Assembly (NCBI RefSeq): GCF_037893015.1
Contig: NC_133662.1
Span: 270,065,944 to 270,129,943 of the forward strand
From: Macrotis lagotis
Lineage: Eukaryota > Chordata > Mammalia > Peramelemorphia > Peramelidae
Length of the DNA stretch: 64,000 nt
Direction of reading: 5' to 3'
A program made the position numbers and the translations under genes. Under the pieces are notes generated by a model. That model was not told the origin of the DNA. It worked only from the letters and a program-made list of their open reading frames with translations, and made no database searches. Positions within the stretch are counted from its first letter, which is position 1, and every line of letters begins with the position of its first letter. This document shows positions 23,330 through 35,679 of this stretch, in pieces.

Positions 23330-25390
23330 AACCAATAAAAGTCTGATATACAAAAAATACAGGGAACTGGTATAATTCTATAACACCAAGGACGATTCCC
23401 TAAGAGAGAGCTTTTGAAAGGAAAATGTCAAATCATAAAGGATCTCTTACAGAAATGTTTCATATCATCTGATATAAAAGAAAGGAAGTTTAGAATATTC
23501 CTGCAATTTGTTTTCATAATTTCATGTACATAAAATATGTATATTTATTCATATACATATGTATTCAAATCTATAAAAAGACTAAGGATGTGAAAAGACA
23601 CAAACAGTCCATGTAGGAAGGACTGGAAGACTGTTGCAACACTGTTGGAACTCCAAAGTGACCTAGACGCTCTGAATTGCAGTTTGCAATGGTGAAGATG
23701 GATGACCAAGAGATCCTTACTTTTTGTTCTAGCTATCCCATGGTTGGACATAGACCCCCAAGGAGATCAAAGACAAAGACAAAAGTAAATGTGCAATATG
23801 GACCAAGCCATTCATAACTCTGCACACTTTGGGAATAGTAAATAACTGGAAACAAGATGAGTGTCTATCCAGGGGAGCAGCTGGGGGGGGAAGGATACAT
23901 GAATCTAATGAAATATGATCTTGAAGTAAGAAGTCTGAATCTGAGGAATACAGAAATACATAGGAAGATTTCAATAATGCAAAGGGGGTGATTAAAAGCA
24001 GAAGCCAAAGGTCTGGAGCTCAGACAACAACAAAATAAATAGGAAAATCCCTAAAAGGGAGCTGGATTCTGAATAATGAGGGAAAAGTCAGTGACTTTCC
24101 AGAGAAGAGAGGATGGAGTCATAGCTTCTTTCCCTAAAGGTAAAGAAATAGGGATCATTTAGAACAACGTAGATGGTCATTTATGTTGGGCCACAGAGAA
24201 ATTACACATGTCAAAAAGCAGGTATACTAAGCATATTCTTTATAGAGCATAAGGTTATGAAAATAAGTAATTAATACAAGCAACACAAGCAAAAGGCCAG
24301 ATCTAAGCAGTGACTTTACTAGGCCATCCTAAATAATGAATAGGTAAAAAAACCAAATCACAGAGATAAAACTATAAAAGATAATAATCATGAAAAAGCT
24401 TATCCAAATTTCTAGGAAAGAACTCAAGGAGGGTTAGTATTTGAAGAATATATATTAATAAATAGAAAAATAAAGTTAATAAACATATGTGATTTTTAAC
24501 CATCAGAAAAATACCCCAAAACCTAAAATAAGCAAAAAAGGAAGAAATCTTGAAAATTAAAGAAAAAATAGATGATAAGTTCACAAAATAGCAGACATAA
24601 CTGGAAGTTAGTTCTTAATTTATTTCTTTTCCAACTACACGCAAAGATCATTTTCAACATTCATTTTTTGTCCTTTTGAATTCCACATTGTCCTCCTTCC
24701 CTCCCTTCTCTCCTTCCTCCCTCCTCTTGACAATGAGTAATCTGCTGGGGGTTGCACATGTATCACTACATTAAACATATATCCATATTAGTCATGTTGC
24801 AAAAAAAAACTGGAACAAAAGGGAAAACCCCTGAGAAGGAAAAAATATAAGCAAAAAACTTGAAAAAATTGAAAATAGTAAACTTTGGTCTGCATTCAGC
24901 CTCCACAGTTCATTCCCTGGCATTTTTCATCGTAAAATCTAGTTCTTAAAAAATTAGCAAAATGCATAGTGTCAGCTAATCTAACTAAAGAAAATCAGAT
25001 TATGAGAATAAAAAATTGATAAAGTAAAATGATAATACCTAGAACAAATTGTTTTGAAATGATCAGAGCTGCATATATAGGCTATAAAAGCTGAGAATTT
25101 AAAACAAATTGAGGATTATTCACAAAAATACATAATAACTAAGTTAATAAAGCATTTGATTTTAGAAAACAAAATTGTACAAATAATAAAGGAATAACCA
25201 AAGGGTAAGCCCCTAATCAAACCACATTCACCACAAAATTTGTTAAACATGTAAAGAAAAATGACACCTGTACAATACAAATTATTCTCAAAAATTCAGA
25301 AAGAAAAGCCCTTTTATGCAATATAGTTCTTATCCTAAATCTCAGAAAGATAAATCAAACAACTCAAAAATTAAAAAAACGCAAACCAAA
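23330..25390. mobile_element. L1-rich cluster (ORF2 pieces and 3'UTR pieces)
   Basis: Plus-strand L1 ORF2 3' sequence is seen at about 23.33-24.0 kb ('gacccccaaggagatcaaag', 'gcacactttgggaatagtaa', 'ataactggaaacaagatgag'). A-rich ORF2-like sequence follows at 24.98-25.39 kb. Between them, at about 24.61-24.95 kb, a reversed L1 3'UTR ('catattagtcatgttgcaaa', 'actggaacaaaagggaaaac') points the other way. The mixture shows more than one L1 copy with insertion or inversion. Confidence 0.6.
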
Positions 25391-25399
25391 AATTGAGCC

Positions 25400-26950
25400 C
25401 CTAAGGAGAGTGTGATGTAATTAGGAGGGTTACAGGAGGGGCGATGAGCCCCAAATTGCCTTCTGTCCTTTGTAGACATAGGGAAGATGATTGAGAAGGT
25501 GGTCTCTAACTGTCAGACTAGCTGACTCGTAGATTACTTTTCCTTAACAGTCTTTTCCCTTCTCTTTGGACATGTTCTTTTGGGCAGGAACACATCTGGA
25601 AATAAAGGTGAAGTTAAAACAAGCTATTGAAATAACTTTTCTTTTTAAAGAAAATCATTCTCTGAGCTAAGGCCCTTTGCTTGGGGGAAAGGAGGGACAT
25701 TCCCTTTTGTTTATTTTCTTTTCTTGAAGGAAAAATGAACAGGTACACAATGAAAGACAAACCAATGGTAGACTCTAATAGGTTGGATGTGTTGTAACCC
25801 GCCCCCCCTTCTATTTCCAGGGCCAGATCAATCAGGCGGACACAGTGTTTACTTTGTGTGGGGGGTCGTGTAGATCTTCTCCTTCCAGTTGGGTATGTGT
25901 GTTCAGTTCTCTTTCAAGTTGACGAGGGTTTTTTTAATTCATATGAAATTTCTTTAGACCCATTTCCTTCCTTTAGACTCCCCCGGCTCTCTGGATAGTG
26001 AAAGACTCCAGGGCTGGTTGGCTTAATCCCAGGGGTCCCTTTGACGACCGCCCCATGGACTAAGCAGTAGACACACTCTTCACTTCATTTGTGTAGGGGC
26101 TTTCATGAGTTCCCTCACTGGACTTTTTTTCCCCATTCTGTCTCCCCAGGGGGAAGACAGGTTCAGGTCTGGACCCTAACTTTTGAGCTAAGAAGCCAGG
26201 AATCAGACAGGAGATCTGGGCAGACCCCCCACTTCACACACCAGCCTTTGCTCACCCCATTAACACTTGGCACTGTCTCCAGAGTTTGGACCTCAACCAT
26301 TTGGGGCTTTGTGCTCTCATTTTAGGGTCATAGCAACTTCTAGTCTAAATAATTCGGCAAAATAAGGTCCTGATCCATTGACTGATTTATTTGCTGGAAG
26401 ACTATGGTGTTTTCCAAGTTATGGCACTGGGTCTCAGTATCCCTACTTCCATCCACTCTCCTTACCTCAAATCCTATAAATCCCAACTATTTCGGCAACC
26501 CTATAGGATTCCAATCTAATCAGATAGCTACCCTTTTATCTTCCCAGAATGCATCTAAGAGGCTCTGGAGTCTGTTAGTCCTATGATGTAATCACTTGGC
26601 TTGCTTCCTCTGAATCTGATTTTTGCCAGTATTAATCCTGTAAACACTTTCAAGAAATCACTAAGGGATCCTTAGGGAAACAGCTTTTTTCAAAATGAAT
26701 AAATAAATATATAAAGGAAGCAACTCCTGTCCAGGAGGACCCCACCCATGCAACTTAGTCCCCCACCAGCAAAATCTTGCCAGTCCTAAAGATGCTGAAA
26801 ATCTGGGGTTGGGGATGAAGAGGAGGAGGAAGAGCAGGAGGAGGAAGGTCCAAGGAAGGTCCATCTTTCCTACTGGGATTCACTTAAGGTGCTGAATATA
26901 CAGCCTCAACTGGAGCACAGTGAATTTCAAAGGATCATACTTAGATCAAA
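25400..26950. other. Mostly unique sequence
   Basis: Repeat-poor sequence with 'ggaataaccaaag..' L1 remains ending at its left edge. Nothing coding is evident; open frames at 26089-26325 and 26404-26586 lack domains. A GGA-rich tract lies at 26818-26850. Confidence 0.45.
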
Positions 26951-26954
26951 AGGA

Positions 26955-27065
26955 CCCGGGGTTATCTAATCTAATGCCTCATTTTATAGGTAAGGAAACT
27001 AATGATCAGAGAGATCAACTGACTTATGCCAAATCCCATAAGTAACTGGTATTCAAATTCAGGTT
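26955..27065 (-). repeat. MIR-family fragment
   Basis: 'ctcattttataggtaaggaa', 'actaatgatcagagagatca' and 'gtaactggtattcaaattca' form a reversed MIR end. Confidence 0.6.
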
Positions 27066-27079
27066 CACCACATTGGGAA

Positions 27080-28220
27080 TTCTTTCCCTTGGGCCAAAAT
27101 AGAGTGAGCTGGGAAAGAGGAGCCCTGGGTTCCAGGAAGTCCAAGTTATCTGTGTGCTCTTGGGTAAGGCACCAAAAAACACTGAATCCTAAATCCAGTA
27201 AGTCTAAACTGAGTCTGGAGGAATCCTTAATGTTCACCACTCATTAAGAGGAGACCGGATGGCCTTATCACTTTTGCAGGGGTTTCCATGATAAACTCAC
27301 TACAGAAAACTGGAATTTTCTGTATCTGAAATTCTTTCAGTCAAAGGAAGCCCCAAAGCCCACCATTTTCTTCTCCTATCCATCCCCTGGCTCCTCTCTG
27401 GCTGATTTCCTGGGCCCATTAATGCTTCTTCCATACAGTGAAGAATCACAGGCCACACCATATGTCCTCATGAATTAGATTTCTTTGCCAGAGAAGTTTA
27501 AGGTGGGGTCAGGTTGGGTCTTTTTTCTTTCCACTTTCACTTGGAGCAGACTTCCCACCAAGTACTTTTCTTTCCTCACTGGGGTACCATGGAGTCTCTG
27601 TGGGAGGGGTCACTAACGATGGATTTGGCTGCTCCAGCCAGCCTGACTTCACAGGGAATGTTGCCCAGAAACTAGGAGATGGCTGTGCACATTGAGAAAG
27701 GGTGAGAATCTAGGGCAGGCAGCAGCATGAGCCCTGAGGGTCCCCATTTTGGGGTGACTCTTGAGGCAGCATTTCATGTGCATTCTTTCATGAAGCCAAA
27801 AGTATCCTGAGATTCACACAGCAAGAACATACCACTGGAACTCAAAGGAAAATAACAAAGTGATGATACTAATTGTGGCTGATTGGAAAGCCCTCCTGTC
27901 CCCACTACATTGGGCAAATCACATCCATTAGAGAAGAGTAGACTCTTTGGGTTGGAGGGAAGCCTAGTGGCATCTGGTCCTACCCCTGCTTGAATGAGAT
28001 CTCCTTCTCTGCCCTATTGCTAGAGGCTAGATGACCACTGGGCAGCTTTGGAACAGTAAGGGATTTCTGGAAGTCAAAAGTCAATTGGGACAAATTTGCT
28101 CTTTCCTCCTGGTTCACCTGGCTTGTACTTGGGAGGATGATTGGCTGAAGCTATGTAAAACTTTACATTGATCCACAATAAAGGCAGTTTCTTAGGTTCA
28201 CTCCAAGGGTGTTGGCCATC
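27080..28220. other. Unique sequence, nothing recognised
   Basis: No young repeat or coding signal. The part 27240-27530 is repeat-free and could be tested for conservation. Confidence 0.45.
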
Positions 28221-28229
28221 AAAGTCTTT

Positions 28230-28378
28230 TTTCAATCCTCTCTCATTCAGTATGTTGGCTACACTTCCTAATGGTGTGTCATCAACATATCGGATGGCAG
28301 TTTTTCATTTGTATCCCCAAAGCCTAGCACGACTGGCATGTAGTAGGCTCTTTATAAAAGTTTGATGAATGAAATGAT
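28230..28378 (+). mobile_element. L2-like LINE tail
   Basis: 'tttgtatccccaaagcctag', 'cacgactggcatgtagtagg' and 'aaaagtttgatgaatgaaat' match the terminal L2 order. Confidence 0.65.
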
Positions 28379-28379
28379 T

Positions 28380-28525
28380 CCCTCATCCAAGTCTTTGATA
28401 AAAACATTAAACAGCATAGGTCCGGCACATATTTCCGAAGTCTTGCATGAGAGACCTCTGTCCAAGGCGATATCAATCCAATCCATTAGTGATTACTAAT
28501 TGATTGGGTCCATAAAAATAGGACA
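28380..28525. mobile_element. CR1/L3-like LINE fragment
   Basis: 'tccaagtctttgataaaaac', 'attaaacagcataggtccgg' and 'gagagacctctgtccaaggc' resemble an old LINE piece recalled as CR1/L3-type ('cattgataaaaatgttgaac' order). Orientation and family are uncertain. Confidence 0.4.
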
Positions 28526-29049
28526 AGAGACTTTATCCATTCCAGTTAAGTTGTATCTCAAACACTCCCTGGCTCTCATCTGGCTGCCAACTACACCCCC
28601 TTCTCACCCCTTCACCCTCCTTGCCTAAGCTGTCTGCATTTGGAGCTCACTCTAAGGAATGAAACCAACTTCTGCTTTAGTTGGTGAGATTCTGAAGGCT
28701 CTTTAGGCAGCTTGGGACTGAGCAATTGAAAGAATTATGGAGTCCCCGAACCCTGGGATTTAGAAGGGACCCAAAGACCATCTAAATCACCTGTACAGTG
28801 ATCTTAGGAACCTACTCAGAGACTACCCGAGCGGTCATGGGCCAATCATTCACCTCTGGAGTCTCAGTTCCATCATTTGTAAAATGAGGAGTTTGGCCCA
28901 GCTGACTTCTGAAGACCCTTCCAGCTGGAGATTAAAACCTTAATATCTCCCAATCCAACATTTCACGTCACCTCTGGGGGTCTCATGGATAAAAGATAAT
29001 AAAAATAACGACAATGAATATTTAGATAGTATCATGTGGTGACAAGGGC

Positions 29050-29170
29050 CTTAATGTATTAGCTGTAGAGTACTGGAAATGGCAGGTATTATTATCCCTA
29101 TAAGTGAGGCATATGAAATAGAGAGGTTCAGTGACTTGTCCAAGATCTTACAAGATTCCCCAGAAGGTAG
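29050..29170 (-). repeat. MIR-family fragment
   Basis: 'tattattatccctataagtg', 'gagaggttcagtgacttgtc' and 'caagatcttacaagattccc' form a reversed MIR end, directly before the duplicated block at 29171. Confidence 0.55.
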
Positions 29171-29292
29171 TTTCTCCCCAATGGGAATTAGAAAGTCACA
29201 AGAGTCCCAGGGCTTTCCCTTTTGTTGATTTGCCTCTGCATCAAAACCTATTTTCAGACCTATTCAAGACAGTTCCCTGAGGGACCAAGCTT

Positions 29293-29374
<82 letters not shown>

Positions 29375-29425
29375 TGATTTTACCAGTGGGTGCATTCCTA
29401 TGAGGTCCAGTCATCAGTGACTTGT
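29171..29425 (+). repeat. Local duplication, copy A, with internal (TC)n(TG)n expansion
   Basis: 'tttctccccaatggg', 'agagtcccagggctttccct' and 'tccctgagggaccaagcttc' recur about 1.3 kb to the right at 30480-30655. In this copy a (TC)n(TG)n microsatellite at 29296-29374 lies where copy B has only 'tctatgtgtggc'. Confidence 0.75.
29296..29374. repeat. (TC)n(TG)n microsatellite
   Basis: About 31 CT units run into 8 GT units without interruption. Confidence 0.97.
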
Positions 29426-30479
29426 CATATCTAGGAAGTATCTGAGGTTGGGTGAAAACTCAGATCTTTCAGTTACAAATTCAGCATTCTACCCTTTATA
29501 TTAAGTTGCCCAGATGTCCCTAAGATTCCTTCCAGATCTAAATCCCACCCACATGATTTCAGAATTTTGCCCAAAGAGCCATTTCTACTTTTCTCCATGG
29601 AAAAAATATTACTAATGAATTTACCTTCCTCCAGATAAATATAGGGAGCTTGCCATCCTACCTCTTTCCATAGACAATGGCAATATTCTTTGTTTTAGTT
29701 AACAGATACCGATTCAGCCTGTGGACCCTATCTCTGCTTCTCTAACCTGCCTCCCACACAGTCTCCTGGGACTTTCAGAGAAGTGCCAACCTCTCCCAGG
29801 TCAGGCAGCAGTCAGGGGGCTGAACCCCAGCCCAGACAAGCCTTTTGGGTTGTGTTTCTGAATTCTCCCTCACTCTCTTCCAATTTAAGTCAGTTCAATT
29901 CAGTTCTGTCATTTAAATTTAAATCCAAGCTTAATTTAAGCTCCAGGAACTGTCCTAGGTACTGGAATATAAAGACAAAGGAAGGGGGAAGGGATCATTC
30001 TTGCCCTCAGGCAGCTCCCCTTCTCCCTAGGAGACTGTACTACAAATTAAGTAAATGTCTAGTGTTTTTGAGATAAAGGGAGCATTGATGGCTCAGGAGC
30101 TTGAGAGAAGGCCTTGGTTGCTAAGGAGAAGGTTCCTGAGCTGGAATTACAAGCATGCTAAGGATTCTAAGAGGCAAAGAACAAGGGCATTCCAGGCGTG
30201 AGAGGCAAATAGGCAAAAACCGAGATGGAATATCACATAAAAAGAACAAGTCTCCAACTGAAGGGGACAGTACCTAATTAATAGATCGATCAACAAAAAT
30301 GAGCTATATAGGGGTTAAGTGACTTGCCCAGGGTCACAGAGCTCTTAAGTGTCAGAAATCTACCATGTTCCTGACTCTGAGTGCAGAATTCTAACCACCA
30401 CCACTTTATGCTGCTTCTCTAAATCACTTTTCCATATCTCTTCATCCATCCAACCATCCCCATAAAATCTGAAGAGAGT

Positions 30480-30655
30480 TTCTCCCCAGTGGTTATTAAG
30501 AGTCCCAGGGCTTTCCCTTTTCTTGACTTACCCCTGCAGCAAAACCTATCTTCAGACCAGTTCAATGAAGACAGCTTCCTGAGGGATCAAGTTTCTATGT
30601 GTGGCAATTTCCGAAGGATGCAGGCCTGTGAGGTTCAGACATCAAGAGAAAAACA
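30480..30655 (+). repeat. Local duplication, copy B
   Basis: This matches copy A at 29171-29425: 'tttctccccagtgg', 'agagtcccagggctttccct', 'aaaacctatcttcagaccag', 'tcctgagggatcaagtttct', then 'gaggttcagacatcaag' against 'gaggtccagtcatcag' after the microsatellite. Identity is about 80 percent by eye. An open frame at 30489-30809 begins in it but has no domain. Confidence 0.75.
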
Positions 30656-30659
30656 GCAT

Positions 30660-32275
30660 CAGGATCTTCAGATTCTGGACCCACAGAGTTTTGCCAAGAG
30701 TGAGGCCCCCTACACACCCTTAAATTACCTTTGGCTTTCTGCTCCCTATAATTGCCCCCATTCCTTCCTCCTAACAAGATCAGGCTTTCCCAGTGAGTGT
30801 CACCACTGACAGGGGATGCTCTGAGCTTTACAGACAAATCTAAAGGGAGAAAGGGGAGGGAAGGGGCCCAGACACTCACCCCGTGCTGCTTCCTGTGCCT
30901 CTTTGTGTGGCTGAAACCCATACCACACACAACCCCAAAGCAGCCCACGTTTCATCTCCATCCCCATCTGCTTTCTTTTCCCAGATAAAATCTATTTTAA
31001 GACAAAAATATGTGCTCTGTTTCACCCACAATCAACTCCCCCAGAGCTTGGAAGAGATTTCCAGCTGTGGGTGGCTGCAGCTGTGGCCTCCCCAGGGCTC
31101 AGCAGAGGCAATGGCCACACTTGGGTGTCCACAGAAAGGTTTCAGGACCTGGGGAAGGGGCTAAGGACCTCCAGCTCTCTGGGCACAAGGGCCCTGGAGT
31201 CACACCCAAGGAAGCTCATGGAATGGGACCTCCCCACACATCAAGACCTGGGATTCAGAAATGGGAAAGGTGCTGCTGACTGTGCCAGCATTTGGTTCAG
31301 TTAGCCCCCAAGATCTCCTGTAGAGACTCGCATTGGGAGACTTGAATTACTACTATGAGGAAGGAAACTGCCAGACTGCCCCAGACCTCTCAGGAATATG
31401 CATGATTTCCTGGGTACAGATGCTAAGGTAGGTTGTCCAGTGTTGTCCCTGGACATCCACCCCCCCCACCCCAGGGAGCACGGTATGTGTCTGCAGCCCC
31501 CATCGGGAGCCTGCTGTGTGATATCATCCAACCAACAACCTTAGCCCTCAACAAGGGATCACTGGTGTCACCAGATCCTGGTGGTTCTGCCACTGAGAGC
31601 TTAGTAGAAGCCAAGTCCTTCCCTGGCCCTCAGTTTCCTCCACTGGAAGTTGTTGGACTGGATAGCCCGAGGTCTCTTCCTGCTCTTCCTCCACGATCCT
31701 CTAAACCATAGGCCTGTAGCCCCATTACAACATGTGAGGTAGACCCCAGAGTGTTGCTTTACCAGTGACATGTTTAAATTGGAGTCTTTCCTATAAGATG
31801 AGCTTCTCTCTCATTTAGTGATCCACATTCCCTTCTTAGAAAGTCTATCTGAGGCCCAAAGCATCAGGGTTGTGGCTTCAATCTCTGGGGTCCCTCCATC
31901 CTTCCCCAGAGAAAGACAGGGAGGAAGAAGGTGGGCAGAGAAGGGTGGGAGGTGCTGAGCCCTCTTCAAGCAGATGTGGAGCAGGCCCTTCGGCAGAGGA
32001 GCCCACAGGCTTGGACCACCAAGGACTCCAGGGGTGCTCTCCATCATTAGCACTCATGGATGCTCATCCTGGGATGATTGGGGGGGGGTTGTTTCCTTCC
32101 TACTTTTTGCCAAGCTTCTAAGAAGTATCCTGGAGGGGGATCAGCCTCCAGCCACTCAGCTGCCACACACACTTGTCCCAGGATTCCTGAGTCAGAGCGC
32201 AGAGCCAAGAGAGAGAGAGAAAGTTCCCTCAGAAGCTTAACTGGGTCCTATGGGCCATTAGAGAATCTGCCAGGA
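30660..32275. other. Unique, moderately GC-rich sequence
   Basis: Many overlapping short open frames occur here because stop codons are less frequent in GC-rich DNA. None has a recognised domain, splice structure or codon pattern that favours one frame. I see no gene. Confidence 0.5.
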
Positions 32276-32279
32276 AGCA

Positions 32280-32432
32280 GATGCAGTGGGGAGAGCTCTG
32301 GATTTGCAAGATTAAAACCTGCCTGTCCCCCTGCTTACTACCTGGGTGACCTTTGGTAGGACTCAGAACAGAATTCCTGGACCTCAGTTTCCTCCTCTAT
32401 AAAATGAGGGGATTAGACCAGAAAGCCATGAG
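32280..32432 (+). repeat. MIR-family SINE
   Basis: 'gagagctctggatttgcaag', 'ttactacctgggtgaccttt', 'ggacctcagtttcctcctct' and 'ataaaatgaggggattagac' follow the MIR order. Confidence 0.7.
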
Positions 32433-32434
32433 GC

Positions 32435-33945
32435 CCCTTTGATCCCATGAAGGCAGGAGACCTACTGTAACCTGCCATCAGCAGTGAGAACCCATGGACC
32501 TTCTCAATAACATCTGAGTGAGTTCCTGGGCATGTGTGGTTGGCCAAGAAGGAGAGGTGCCGAATACCCCAAAGGCAGCGGGGAGCAGGGCTTTTGTCTG
32601 AAGCAGGAGGGACATTTATCCCAGAGCCCAAAGCAAGGGAGACAAAGGCATGGAATGACTAAAACCACAAACAACTTTTCCCTCTGAGCCAAAACTTTCA
32701 TTCCCTTTATATCTGTCCCAAGACGCATAGCTCAGCTTTATGGGGGTTTCAAGGAGAATGTGAATCTGATTCAAACTGATATTAAAAAATATTGGCAGGT
32801 TTTGTAGAACACTAGTAAAAATGGAAGGGAAGGAAAAATAACGAAGATTTGGATCAACAAATACTAGGCGGGAGGGGTAGGCTCATGCAGAAGGGCAGGA
32901 CTTGTTCAAAGTCACCACGAACCCGTGTCCCAGTTCCCATTCTGTGGTCAGCTAGTATGAGAGAGTAGAAAAAGTCACAGCAGTGTGTTCAGCACAGAGC
33001 AGAGGAGGCTCCCTCTAATTGTGTCATCAGCCTTGTAAGAGGCTTTGGGGGGCTGCAGGACCCTCCAGAAGACGAATCATCCCAGAACTGAGAGTCCATG
33101 CGGAAGAGCTCAGAATTCTCTGCCCGCACCCACAAAGGGGGAAGCAAGAAGTCCAATGGCCGGGCAGGGGAAGACTGTGACAAATGTGGCCTCTATTCCA
33201 GCCCCAAACAATCATGAGAAGTGGGGTAAGAAGGCTGGGCTCCCATCCATCATGTCAACACCATTCTTCTGTTGGACGTTCCTGGCGTCAATCTGGCGTT
33301 TCTCGACTTTGAGTCACACACACATGATTGTTTGTACCACCCTCCGTAGACCCCACCATGCTTCACAACAGACCACCAAGCAAGGGCTTGCCATCCTTCC
33401 AACCGCCAGTGCTCTGCCCCACCAAGTCTTCTCCCTTGCTTTTTCTCCCAAAATGGAGCAGCAAGTGTATCCCACAGCCTGGTGGGACCCAAGTGGATGC
33501 AGATGTTTCTAGAAGGGAGAAGCCAGGGAACACCCTCGCAGACATTGGCTACGCAGGTTTCTGCCAAGACTTGTGCTTTTGTCTGGAGCTGGTGGGCCTC
33601 CCAGCTGAGGTCAGAAGGTCAAGCCACCTCAGGACCCCTCCTTGGGTGCCTCCTCGTTGGCCAATTTCCCCCATCCTTCTCAATAGTGATATGCCATGAC
33701 CCCTTGGCCCAACCCTTCCCAAGGCTGCAGAACGAGTGTCCATCACAACTCACCATGCCCCATAGTCTGAATCCTGCCACCACTTCCAAACTCCCCATAA
33801 GAATTGGGAAATAGGGGCTGGCCACTTATTCCCATCCTCTCTCCTTTGTCTCCCCATCCCAACAGCTACCTCATCCCTTTTTTGTGGGCCCATCATATTA
33901 GGACTTGTTGACACCCTTGTATATTTGTTCAGATATTCCTTAAGT
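32435..33945. other. Unique sequence, nothing recognised
   Basis: Overlapping open frames on both strands at 33.0-33.8 kb (up to 155 codons) disagree in frame and lack domains. I do not call a gene. Confidence 0.5.
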
Positions 33946-33949
33946 CACC

Positions 33950-34112
33950 CAAATCTAAAACTGGAAGGGACCTCTAGGACAACCCTTTCATTTTATGGAA
34001 GAAAATGAGGCCTCTGAAGAGCTGGCACCTTGCCCAAGGTCACAGAGGCAATAATAGTCAGAGGTGGGTTTTGAATCCAGATCCTCAGCTTGGACACCAA
34101 TGCTCTGTCCAT
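33950..34112 (-). repeat. MIR-family SINE
   Basis: 'ttttatggaagaaaatgagg', 'cttgcccaaggtcacagagg' and 'gtgggttttgaatccagatc' are reversed MIR motifs. Confidence 0.7.
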
Positions 34113-34419
34113 GGGTTCTGTGTGACTCTTTTCTTCTGTACTGATCATCTCATACACCCTCTTGCAAAGAGTCCTTATAGACAAGGAAGAAGGGACCTAA
34201 CGGCCTTCTGCAGGTTGTGTGGCTCTTACTGTGAAATCCTGTTGGAGAACAAAGACCCATTGTGGAAGAAGAGTCAGAAGGATGTAGATGTCCAAACTGC
34301 AGCTTTCTGTTGGAGAGAAGGTTCTAGAGACTGTGCATCGGTCTTCTAAAACCCAAATCCCCCCCTCAGCTTAGAGCCTGTGTGATCTCCACCAAATGTT
34401 GGGGTCTTTTCTCACCTCC

Positions 34420-34600
34420 TGTTTTAAACTTACCTTCTTTTTATCTGTCTGTCTCCTGCACTGTACAGGCACTAGAGCCTGGCAGGGCTCCCACTGGCCA
34501 GTTCTAGATACGTATGGAAGCCCCTTGAGGTCAGGGACTGTCTAGCCCAGTGTCTAGTGGTCCCTTAATCAATGTGGGCCATTGAATTAATTGCAGGGCC
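34420..34600 (+). mobile_element. L2 LINE tail
   Basis: 'taccttctttttatctgtct', 'ggaagccccttgaggtcagg', 'gactgtctagcccagtgtct' give the L2 3' end order. Confidence 0.6.
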
Positions 34601-34644
34601 ATACATAAAAGGTTTGTGAACTCTTAGAAAAAGTGGCCTCAGGG

Positions 34645-34761
34645 AGGTATCTAGGAGGCCAGTAGAGTGAGTGCCAGCCCTGGAATCAGGAGAACCTGAG
34701 TTCAAATCCAGCCTCAGACACTTCCCGGTTGTGTAGTGCTAGGCAAGTCATTTAACCCCCA

Positions 34762-34792
<31 letters not shown>
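34645..34792 (+). mobile_element. Marsupial tRNA-derived SINE ending in (CA)n
   Basis: 'gccagccctggaatcaggag', 'gagttcaaatccagcctcag' and 'aggcaagtcatttaaccccc' define the SINE. Its tail is a (CA)n run at 34764-34791 in place of poly-A. It is more diverged than the copies at 38494 or 39280. Confidence 0.8.
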
Positions 34793-34795
<3 letters not shown>

Positions 34796-35010
34796 GGCCA
34801 TGGCACTCTCTATAGACTCCAGGACCCATAGAAGATCCTCACTTAGCTTAAGAGCCCTTCACCACCTGGCCTCTCCTGCCCTCCTCAGCACACTCCATCC
34901 CGCAGTGACACTGCTCTGTGGGTGGCTCCCACACATCACCCTCTGCCCCCTGACTTTCAGGGCATGTCCCCCTCATGTTGTGGCTGAAGGAGCTGAGGAG
35001 AGAGCATGAA
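34793..35010 (+). mobile_element. L2 LINE fragment
   Basis: 'ttaagagcccttcaccacct', 'ggcctctcctgccctcctca' and 'ctgactttcagggcatgtcc' resemble the L2 3' coding region. It precedes a MIR. Confidence 0.55.
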
Positions 35011-35024
35011 CCCAGGCCAGAAGT

Positions 35025-35190
35025 TCCCTGTGCCTCAGTTTTCTCATATGTAAAATGGGAATATTAATAATAGCACTCAGCTCACAGGAATTTTGTGAGA
35101 ATTTAAAGAGTTAATGTGTGAGAGAGTTAATGAGTTGCGATTGTCACAAATGCTTTGTGAACTTGCAAGTGTCCCATAAATCGTGTCTAT
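35025..35190 (+). repeat. MIR-family SINE 3' part
   Basis: 'gtgcctcagttttctcatat', 'gtaaaatgggaatattaata', 'aggaattttgtgagaattta' are typical MIR/Ther 3' motifs. Confidence 0.7.
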
Positions 35191-35394
35191 TGTTGTAGTG
35201 GACCAGGAAAGTCCAATTCAAGGGGAGGAAGAACATTCTAAGACACAATGGTGGCGATGGGGGACCACGGACTGACTGGATGGGACTCCTCCCCTTCATC
35301 CCGGCCTGGACTGCTGGCCTCTCGTTCCTGCAGATGCCGGACAGGCAGAGGCTGGAGAGGAGGGAGGATGTGGTGCTGAGAAGGGCTGAGCAAG

Positions 35395-35530
35395 AGAGTT
35401 AGAGTAGAAGGAGGCCTAGGGCTTGGGTTCAAGTCCCACCCCAGCACTCCCAGGGTGACTTTGGGCAAGTGTCGCCTCCTCTCTGGACCTCAGCTTCCTC
35501 ATTATTCCGCAGGGAGATGGGGAGGTCCTC
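35395..35530 (+). repeat. MIR-family SINE
   Basis: 'gcttgggttcaagtcccacc', 'gggtgactttgggcaagtgt', 'ctggacctcagcttcctcat' follow the MIR order. Confidence 0.65.
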
Positions 35531-35679
35531 ATCCACCTCTGCAATATGACCAGTGGGCACCACCGGGGACAGCAGGGCAGCTGTCCTTCCCAGGCAAGAC
35601 CAGCAGGTGGCGCAGGGAGCGCAGGCAGGAGATCCCTACTGAGTCTGATCTAGTGGGGAGAGCTGCCGGCTGCCTGGGG

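Noticed and set aside
33045-33814. Overlapping frames up to 155 codons on both strands
   Set aside because: GC-rich chance frames without domains, splice structure or frame preference.
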